Source: Anaerocolumna sp. AGMB13025 (GTDB lineage: Bacteria; Bacillota; Clostridia; Lachnospirales; Lachnospiraceae). Taken from it: 64,000 bases of DNA. Each line of letters opens with the position of its first letter. Position 1 is the stretch's first letter. Below, piece after piece: positions 54,289 to 61,413 of this stretch. The notes under the pieces are model-generated. The model did not search any database, was not told where the DNA came from, and worked only from the letters and a program-made list of their open reading frames with translations. The stretch spans positions 6,258,501 through 6,322,500 of the forward strand of contig NZ_CP121445.1 in assembly GCF_029689925.1 (NCBI RefSeq). The letters are read 5' to 3'. Both the position numbers and the translations under genes were made by a program.

Positions 54289-54536
54289 TCAAATATTATA
54301 ATAAAAATTTTTCGATATCTTCCTTAACTTGACGGCATTGCTTTTGCGACACTCCATAATGAGTCTGAATTGCTCATCCGCAGTAACCCTTTTTGATCTC
54401 ATAATTGTTAGCCTCCAAAATAGAGTGAAATGATCGCATTCTCGCAAAGTAATGGAGTGAAACGCTTGCATTTCCTGCTAATAATTATAAAGATATATGT
54501 TAGTGGATGGAAGCCACCCTAAAATTAGTCGCTTAC
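54289..54536 (-). mobile_element. IS66 left-end fragment with truncated tnpA
   Basis: The minus strand starts at a GTAAGCGACTAATTTTAGGG end (54536), then GGAGG and an ATG at 54402 encoding MRSKRVTADEQFRLIMECRK, which is the start of the IS66 accessory protein TnpA. After about 20 residues the match is lost. This is the opposite end of an IS66 element, in the minus orientation. Confidence 0.8.
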
Positions 54537-54673
54537 GTAAAAAATACTAATATCTTCATATTCATAAACATTTTCTAGATTTTTGTTTAACTAAAATACT
54601 GCATACAACTTCCATCAGGTCTTGTACAATACCGCATCCTTTTGTAATAATCATATCTACATTGAATCTTTGG

Positions 54674-54719
54674 AATGAAATGGAGTTAGCATGCAATTTA
54701 ACTATTTCTCCATTTCATT
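54674..54719 (-). terminator. Hairpin at the 3' end of the PPTase gene
   Basis: AATGAAATGGAG (54674-54685) and CTCCATTTCATT (54708-54719) are perfect 12-bp arms around the stop codon. There is no clear T-run, so it may act on mRNA stability rather than as a terminator. Confidence 0.45.
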
Positions 54720-55399
54720 AGTTCTTTCACTGTAAGAATTTTAACTTTTTTTAGTGCCAAATTATCACACTTTGAGTCAACACATAATGCTGTAAGATGT
54801 TGATCATCTAATTGACCTGTTTTGAATAATAAATTATTATTTTTTTCCCCCTGCAGATAAAACTGGATTTTATTATCATAAAACTGGAATGAAAAGGAAT
54901 CAAATGGAATACTTAGCCCCTTACCAATATTTTTCACATAACTCTCTTTCAATGTCCATATCTTGTAAAATGCCTTTTTCCTATTTTCCAGAGATTGCTT
55001 AAGTATAAAATAGTTTTCTTCTTTTGTATAAATCCTATCAGCTATTGAAAACTTCATCTCATTTATTTGCTCAACATCTATTCCAAGCGATATATCACCA
55101 ATTCCACATAATACCCAGCTTCCTGAATGAGCTAAGTTGAAATGTATATCCTTATAATTAGTTAAACTAGGCTTTCCATATTCTGATTGTTCAAACTCTA
55201 TATATGGACCATATATACTATACCGTTCCCATAATGCATATCTTAAGATAACCTCAGCAAACAGGCTATGTACTTTATCTTTCATAAAACATAATCTATC
55301 TATTTTTTTCCTTCTCTCATCTGAAATTATATATAAGAGTTCACTAACCTCTTTCATGCTTAATATTCCGTTTGTATTAATCGCATATTGGTAAATCAT
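54698..55399 (-). CDS. Sfp-type 4'-phosphopantetheinyl transferase of the NRPS/PKS cluster
   Basis: A 233-residue Sfp-type PPTase. The Mg2+ ligands are D108 and E110 in LGIDVEQ and E152 in WTLKESYVKNIGKG; the N-terminal HFNLAHSGSW is also characteristic. It should convert the carrier domains of the adjacent NRPS and PKS proteins from apo to holo form, attaching to the Ser in GGNSLL and GGDSLL. GGAGATTAGG precedes the ATG. It is the last gene of the cluster in transcription order and lies next to IS66 debris. Confidence 0.93.
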   Translation of the reverse strand: MIYQYAINTNGILSMKEVSELLYIISDERRKKIDRLCFMKDKVHSLFAEVILRYALWERYSIYGPYIEFEQSEYGKPSLTNYKDIHFNLAHSGSWVLCGIGDISLGIDVEQINEMKFSIADRIYTKEENYFILKQSLENRKKAFYKIWTLKESYVKNIGKGLSIPFDSFSFQFYDNKIQFYLQGEKNNNLLFKTGQLDDQHLTALCVDSKCDNLALKKVKILTVKELMKWRNS

Positions 55400-55530
55400 A
55401 GCTACCTAATCTCCAAGAAAGGTATTAAGGTTTTGTCCTGTTCTATCTATTCCCCTTCTTTTTTGCTTTCATAAATTCCAGGTCCCTGGATTAGTTATAA
55501 TTGTGTTCATATCCTTAATTAATAGGCTTG

Positions 55531-56598
55531 TCATCGAAGTTCCTTTGCTTCATACCCTTCCATTTTATCAATACTACCCTCCTCATATATTTTATTAAGA
55601 AATGCTAATAACATCTGATCATTTTCTTTTTCTTCCATAACAAACTTTTTCATATAATCATCTTTTAAACGACGATTAATAAAGAAGTATTTATACATTG
55701 CTAAAAAGTGTTTCTCTCGACATTTGAAATAAACTTTCTTTAAATCTTCATATTCTGCTCCTTTAAATTTAGAACAGTTACTATGTTCTAAGAAATAATC
55801 TAATGCTCTAAACATTCCTTTCATATTACCTATTAAAAGAAGTATATAATATTCTGGATCCTTCATAACATCATTAAGAATTTTGTACCCATCATCCACA
55901 AAACATAATAAGTTACTCTTCTTTTCAGTAATTTGCTCTATAATATTCTTTAATATATCTTGAAATGTTAAATTGCAAGAAGATGCTACTGATTCTAATG
56001 TAAAAAAGCGATTCAAATACTGAGACATATAATCTTTTACTGTATTCTCTGTATTATAATTCCATATATCCATAATCATATTTTCCGTTAATTGAATAGG
56101 AAACATAATATCACTATCTTTATCTAAAATTTCAACACCTCTTAAAAATGCATTATCACGAACTCGAAAAATATTTTTATCCGGATCATATCCGTCAATT
56201 ATTAGTAGATGAAGATTTTCACCTGTTCCATCCTTATAGTAAAGGTTATAAAATAGGGAACAATGTTGAACATATAGTAATATAGGCACTTTTCTTTGCA
56301 GGGATTCTTTAAGCCGATCTAATACATCTTCTTTTTTGTCAATTAAGTGAGTAATCATTTGTAGTCCTATTACCTTTAAAACATTATCGTTTCTTGTATT
56401 AATAACATTATCAATTGTATCAAAATCAAGTAAATAAGAACTCCCCCAGTTTCTTTCTACAGCAGTTAACATACCATAATAAAAGTAATAATCATAGTTA
56501 TAATAACCTGCTGCTGCTGCTAATGGTATATCAATACAATCAAACATTTCCTTGCTATAACCATTCTTATACATATCTATATTAAGTAAATCTTTCAT
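55531..56598 (-). CDS. BtrH N-terminal-like protein (papain-fold acyltransferase/peptidase)
   Basis: A 355-residue protein resembling the BtrH_N family, a papain-like fold that includes the acyltransferase of butirosin biosynthesis. A candidate catalytic Cys is C21 in MFDCIDIPLA, and the His is H130 in ENLHLLIIDGYDPD; KVPILLYVQHC lies between, as in the family. The second half (about 180-355) is helical, with no motif that I recognise. AAAGGAG precedes the ATG. In this cluster it could move the finished acyl or aminoacyl chain from a carrier domain to an acceptor, which is inference from context. Confidence 0.7.
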   Translation of the reverse strand: MKDLLNIDMYKNGYSKEMFDCIDIPLAAAAGYYNYDYYFYYGMLTAVERNWGSSYLLDFDTIDNVINTRNDNVLKVIGLQMITHLIDKKEDVLDRLKESLQRKVPILLYVQHCSLFYNLYYKDGTGENLHLLIIDGYDPDKNIFRVRDNAFLRGVEILDKDSDIMFPIQLTENMIMDIWNYNTENTVKDYMSQYLNRFFTLESVASSCNLTFQDILKNIIEQITEKKSNLLCFVDDGYKILNDVMKDPEYYILLLIGNMKGMFRALDYFLEHSNCSKFKGAEYEDLKKVYFKCREKHFLAMYKYFFINRRLKDDYMKKFVMEEKENDQMLLAFLNKIYEEGSIDKMEGYEAKELR

Positions 56599-57325
56599 AA
56601 TTTAGGTCTCCTTTCTTTCAAAGAATGACTCTACTCTTTTAATTTTATTTAAATAAGTATCTTCTTGAAGCATACATTCTCCGGACCCTTTACAGATATA
56701 TCCTAGACTTAATTTTCTTTACACTAACTCGCTAATCGCCTGTATTTATTTACTAGTGGCGCATTATTTTACTCGTTCTTCCACTTCTTTCCTTGTCATA
56801 TGACCTTCTTTAATATGATTGCGCAATTATACCCCATCCATTGTAATTACATTATGAAAAAAATATTTTCCTAAATTATGTATCCCACAATAAATCTGTT
56901 TTTTTCCTTCTAGACATACAACGTCTATCTGAAAGATAAAAACTTACAAAGCAGATGCAGTTAAACTCACTAATTATGGACCTCCAATTGGGTACTATTT
57001 CAAAATCTTATTCTGACGAGGATGATACCCGTCTAAACAATCAATAGTTGAATATTTTGAAAGTGACTATATCTGTTCAGATTTTGGAAACGCAGCTTTA
57101 AGAAATTTAATTTCTTATTTATACTTCTTGTTATTGAACAAATTATTCATTAATGGCAAGGCCTTGACAATTTATCCACTAACAAGTGGCAGATAGTTAA
57201 GCAGAATCGCAGTTGATTTCTCATCTACAGCAAAATCGATAATACTTTGCCGAAACCAAGTTTTCTGCAACGCTTTTACCTATGACTTCTATTAGCGAGT
57301 TCTAGAATTGTATATCTCCTATAAC
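56599..57325. other. 727-bp gap within the biosynthetic cluster
   Basis: No intact gene was found. On the minus strand near 56776-56830 a short tail reads NHIKEGHMTRKEVEERVK before a stop, and on the plus strand near 57050-57200 a frame stays open for about 40 codons, but neither has a start, a ribosome site or a recognisable family. These are probably remnants. The gap separates the BtrH-like and PPTase genes from the NRPS operon, so a promoter for the BtrH-like gene is likely here, though I cannot pick it out. Confidence 0.5.
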
Positions 57326-57952
57326 TTATACTAAATTTTCTTTTTCCTTAAGTTTTAAGTTTCTGTATTTATTACAAACTACCGTAATACATTGATTGTC
57401 TTTTATTTTTTCTTTCAATGTTATTCCACTAACAATACCGTTTTCTATTAACCTTGATAGCATGCTCCGGGATATAAAATCACATCCCACTTTCAATACA
57501 TTTAATACTTTAATATCAAATAAATATTGAGATTTTATGTATATGTTAATCATGTCATATTCATTATTTATAATGTCTTCTTCAGTAAGATGCTCTCCTA
57601 CTAAATCAAACTCTATATTTTCATAATTTACCTGTATAGAATTATTTCTAATAACATCTTTATTAAATGAATACTCCCAAGCTAACTCTTCATCGTTTGC
57701 TAATAAACGTTTATATATTTCTGGATTTATTTTTTTAGGTGAAACACGGTCATAAATAGGTATATTCCAAGTAGTATCGCATTCAGTACATCGGTAGATT
57801 AACCATACATCAACAAGCTTCTGATTGGCATTGATCCTAAATTTCTTGCTATTGTAAAAATCCATCTTTCTGTTACATTTTGAGCACTTACTAATATAAT
57901 TAAATGTGGTCTTTGGCTTAACCATCCATATTATTTCTTTAATTTTACTCAT
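57326..57952 (-). CDS. DUF1062 family zinc-ribbon protein
   Basis: A 208-residue protein of the DUF1062 family. Two CxxC pairs (CSKCNRK and CTECDTTWN) should bind zinc; the FRINANQKLVDVWLIYRC stretch between them is the family hallmark. The C-terminal part has a predicted helix-turn-helix-like segment (SRSMLSRLIENGIVSG). Its ATG overlaps the stop of the NRPS gene by 4 bp (ATGA), so it is translationally coupled to the assembly line. Such tight coupling suggests a role in the pathway or its control, but no function is established. Confidence 0.85.
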   Translation of the reverse strand: MSKIKEIIWMVKPKTTFNYISKCSKCNRKMDFYNSKKFRINANQKLVDVWLIYRCTECDTTWNIPIYDRVSPKKINPEIYKRLLANDEELAWEYSFNKDVIRNNSIQVNYENIEFDLVGEHLTEEDIINNEYDMINIYIKSQYLFDIKVLNVLKVGCDFISRSMLSRLIENGIVSGITLKEKIKDNQCITVVCNKYRNLKLKEKENLV

Positions 57953-60900
57953 CTTCTTGCCCTCTCTAAAAACATTTTTCTCTTCATCGCTATATTTAAA
58001 TCATCTTTTTTTTCTTTGTCGACTTCATTTTCTTCTGGTTCAATCAGATTATACATTTTAGAAATTGTATTGCAAGATAGTAAATCCACAATATCAATTT
58101 CTTTTGAGAATGCAGTTTCTAATTCATTTCGTAAATGATTTAACAATAATGAATTACCTCCTGCTTCGAAAAATGGTGTATCTTTTGAAAGTACCTTAGT
58201 ATTTAATACGTGTTCCCAAATATTTTTAATAATTAACTCTGTTCCTACATAATTTAGTCCAACATGATGATTAACAGACTGTTCTGAAATAGCAATATGA
58301 TTAGCAGCTCCAAACTTATTTAAAATTTCATCTATTGCTTTTAACTGTAAGAATCTGCGATTGATTTTATTATTTTCTGTCAGCGGAAAATCATTTACTA
58401 GATATATTTGAGTCGGTATCATATATTGCGGTAGAAATTCACTCAACTTTTGAAAGTTTAAGTTTTTTAGTCTGTTATTACTATCTTTGATAAAAGCACA
58501 CAGATAATCTTCTTTCTTTTCATCCGTTCTAATTACTACTACCACCTTTTCAATTTTCATTTTTTCTAGCATAATATGTTCAATCTCTTCTAACTCAATT
58601 CGATAACCATGATATTTGATTTGGTTATCCACTCGTCCCAAATAATACACATCACCATTGGATGATGTTTGTACAAGATCACCCGTTCTATAGATCTGCT
58701 CAGTGGTTTGAAAAGGATTTATGACAAATTTCTCCTTTGTGATATTTTCCTTATTGTAATATCCGTTTGCAACACCCAGACCACCAATATATAATTCTCC
58801 AGCATTTTCATTAGTTGGTTTAAATTCATTATTTAATATGTACAATTGTGTATTATCAATAGCATTTCCAATGCTAACATTATCAGAATCTACAATACGT
58901 TTTACCATCGACCATATCGTTGTCTCTGTTGGACCATACATGTTCCACAATTCATCACAAAGTCCTAGTAATTTTCTTGAAAGATTATTTGAAAGCTTTT
59001 CTCCACCACAGAAAATTTTAATATTCAACTTAGAATTCCAGCCAGCCATTAAAACCATATTCCAAGTACTTGGCGTTGCCTGTATAACAGTCGCCTTCGA
59101 GCTTTCCATCTTTTCTTTCAACAACCTTCCATCAATTGCTATGTTGTCTTGTAAGATTTCTGTTGTACCACCACATATTAATGGCAGATACAATTCTAAA
59201 CCGGAGATGTCAAAACAGACTGTTGTTAAAGCCAACAATTTGTCTTTTGGAGAAAAACCAGGTACCTTCTCCATAGATAATAAACAATTTGACAATCCAC
59301 CATGATTTACCACCACACCTTTGGGATTTCCAGTCGAACCCGACGTATAGATGATATATACAGGATCTCGAGGAATAATTTCGGTATTATATTCCTGTTC
59401 ATATTCCTCTTTCTCTTCGATATTATCAATAGAAATTACTTTAAAATTACCATTTATAGCAGATGTAGTTTCAATTTGTTCACAGAGTAGATACTCTATC
59501 TCAGCATCTTCTGCCATAAATTCCAGCCTTTCTTTAGGATAAATAGGGTCCATCGGAATGTACACTCCACCCAGCTTCATTATTGCTAAAAAGGATATGA
59601 CCAATTTCGATGAGCGTCTTAAAAGTACCCCGATATTTGTACCTTTCTGTACCCCATTTTTATGCAAAACTGCTGACAAAATATCAATTTGTTTACTTAA
59701 CTTCTTATAGGTTATCTGCTCATTTTTATAGATGACTGCCACGTTATCATCCCTTGATTTTTCTACCTGTATCATAAATAATTCATATATTGATTGGAAT
59801 TTATTCTTTTCATTTTTTCTTACATTAATTTTATAAGAAAGGTAGTACTCTGATAGTTCTTCCAACCTTATCAAAATATCGTTAACCTTACCACTTTGAT
59901 CTTTATTTTGATTATATATAAATTCACACGCCTTGTTTTCCTCGTTGAATTTTATTACTAATGCAGCTTGTTCATCGTTTCTGGTATCTTCTGAATGGCT
60001 TATAATAACAGAAGGTATAAATTGCATACCATACAATCTTACATAACGAATGAAAATATCTTTCGCAAATGAAACCTTTTCTTCAATATTTTTGCGTTCT
60101 TCCCGAATCTGATTAATTCTTTCATCTAACGTGTCATTCTTACCATATTTAAGTTCGAAAGGAACATAATCTTGACATAACTGACACTCTTTTAGTACAG
60201 AATTATCTCTTTTAGGTACAAAACCTAATACAAAATAAGATATTCCTAACTCTTTATAAACAGCATCTTGCAGAATAAGCATGATTTTTTCGAAGAAACT
60301 CACCCTTTGCAACTCGTATGGTATTGGTTCTTCCTTGATTTCTTCTTTAATATTAGATGCTATGTTATAGTAATGTTCAAAGATACACTCCATCTTTTTC
60401 ACCCAATATTCCTCATACATTGAAATTATCTTTAATTCCATTGTTAACTGTTCTTTTTTTTCTTTTGTTAACGAAAGTTGAATTAGTGAGCCATATTGCT
60501 CCTCTAAATCATCGATTGAAACATACCTGCCATATAAATCAGTAAGTTTGTTAAATTGTATGATTCCATCTTTTGCTTGAACAGATAATACACCTTTCTT
60601 TATTTCTCCTTCACCGTTTTCAAACTTGACTTCTCCCTCTTTTATTTCAAAGTCAGATATAGCAAATACATTTCCTCGTATCATGATTTTGGGGGTTGCA
60701 AGTGTATTATCATATTTACCAAATTGTAAACCCAGAATATAATTCCGTATCAATTTTAAAGATTTACTAAAATCAATAATGCCTCCACCGTCTGGTTTTT
60801 TCTTCTTTTTAAAATAAGTTCTTTGGGATAAGGCTTGTGATGTAGGTGATATCTGTCCATTTGTTAGTTTTTCTACTAACTCTTTAAATCCTTGCAAACC

Positions 60901-61377
60901 TAATTGAAAACATTTCATATTTAGAGAAAGTGAGGTTTCATTATTTGCAATCTCTGTTTCTCTCTGGATTAAGATATCACCCGTATCTGCCTTTTCCTCC
61001 ATAACGTGCCATGTGATTCCATGTTTTTTTTCTCCCTGAATAATTGCCCAAGAAGTTGCATTAATTCCTGCGTATTGGGGTAAAATTGCATCATGATAAT
61101 TAATCGCCATTTTATTTGGTAAGCAAATAATTTCTTTTGGTAGAACTTTTAAATATACTATACTGAATAAATAATCAAATTTATTTTTTTTCAGTTTCTT
61201 CATATGTTCTTCTTTAATATGAGCTATGTTATTCGCCTTACACCAATCTATAATATCTTGACAAGAAGTCACAATACCCAAAATTTCATGCCCTTGCCGT
61301 AATAAATATTCACTACAAGCGATAGCTAATAATCCATCTCCAATAATAAAACAACTAAAACTTTTCATATTATCCAT
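57949..61377 (-). CDS. NRPS: formyltransferase - linker - adenylation - carrier protein
   Basis: A 1,142-residue protein. Residues 1-310 resemble methionyl-tRNA formyltransferase, with the catalytic trio N93, H95 (NYHDAILPQYAG) and D131 (ADTGDIL). About 310-525 is a linker of unknown type. Adenylation domain (about 530-1010): A3 YTSGSTGNPKG, A5 NMYGPTET, A7 YRTGDL, A8 GRVDNQIKYHGYRIE. Specificity positions read D-I-L-Q-F-G-M-I-W-K, close to the glycine code. The carrier Ser is in FFEAGGNSLL. No condensation domain is evident, so it resembles a starter module such as that of linear gramicidin (formylated first residue). GGGGGA precedes the ATG at 61377. It is transcribed after the PKS gene. 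Confidence 0.9.
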   Translation of the reverse strand: MDNMKSFSCFIIGDGLLAIACSEYLLRQGHEILGIVTSCQDIIDWCKANNIAHIKEEHMKKLKKNKFDYLFSIVYLKVLPKEIICLPNKMAINYHDAILPQYAGINATSWAIIQGEKKHGITWHVMEEKADTGDILIQRETEIANNETSLSLNMKCFQLGLQGFKELVEKLTNGQISPTSQALSQRTYFKKKKKPDGGGIIDFSKSLKLIRNYILGLQFGKYDNTLATPKIMIRGNVFAISDFEIKEGEVKFENGEGEIKKGVLSVQAKDGIIQFNKLTDLYGRYVSIDDLEEQYGSLIQLSLTKEKKEQLTMELKIISMYEEYWVKKMECIFEHYYNIASNIKEEIKEEPIPYELQRVSFFEKIMLILQDAVYKELGISYFVLGFVPKRDNSVLKECQLCQDYVPFELKYGKNDTLDERINQIREERKNIEEKVSFAKDIFIRYVRLYGMQFIPSVIISHSEDTRNDEQAALVIKFNEENKACEFIYNQNKDQSGKVNDILIRLEELSEYYLSYKINVRKNEKNKFQSIYELFMIQVEKSRDDNVAVIYKNEQITYKKLSKQIDILSAVLHKNGVQKGTNIGVLLRRSSKLVISFLAIMKLGGVYIPMDPIYPKERLEFMAEDAEIEYLLCEQIETTSAINGNFKVISIDNIEEKEEYEQEYNTEIIPRDPVYIIYTSGSTGNPKGVVVNHGGLSNCLLSMEKVPGFSPKDKLLALTTVCFDISGLELYLPLICGGTTEILQDNIAIDGRLLKEKMESSKATVIQATPSTWNMVLMAGWNSKLNIKIFCGGEKLSNNLSRKLLGLCDELWNMYGPTETTIWSMVKRIVDSDNVSIGNAIDNTQLYILNNEFKPTNENAGELYIGGLGVANGYYNKENITKEKFVINPFQTTEQIYRTGDLVQTSSNGDVYYLGRVDNQIKYHGYRIELEEIEHIMLEKMKIEKVVVVIRTDEKKEDYLCAFIKDSNNRLKNLNFQKLSEFLPQYMIPTQIYLVNDFPLTENNKINRRFLQLKAIDEILNKFGAANHIAISEQSVNHHVGLNYVGTELIIKNIWEHVLNTKVLSKDTPFFEAGGNSLLLNHLRNELETAFSKEIDIVDLLSCNTISKMYNLIEPEENEVDKEKKDDLNIAMKRKMFLERARR

Positions 61378-61413
61378 TTTTTCCCCCTGTGCAACAACCA
61401 AAGCCTAAAATTC

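Noticed and set aside
57050..57200. Plus-strand gene in the cluster gap
   Set aside because: About 40 open codons without a start, ribosome site or known family; likely chance or remnant.
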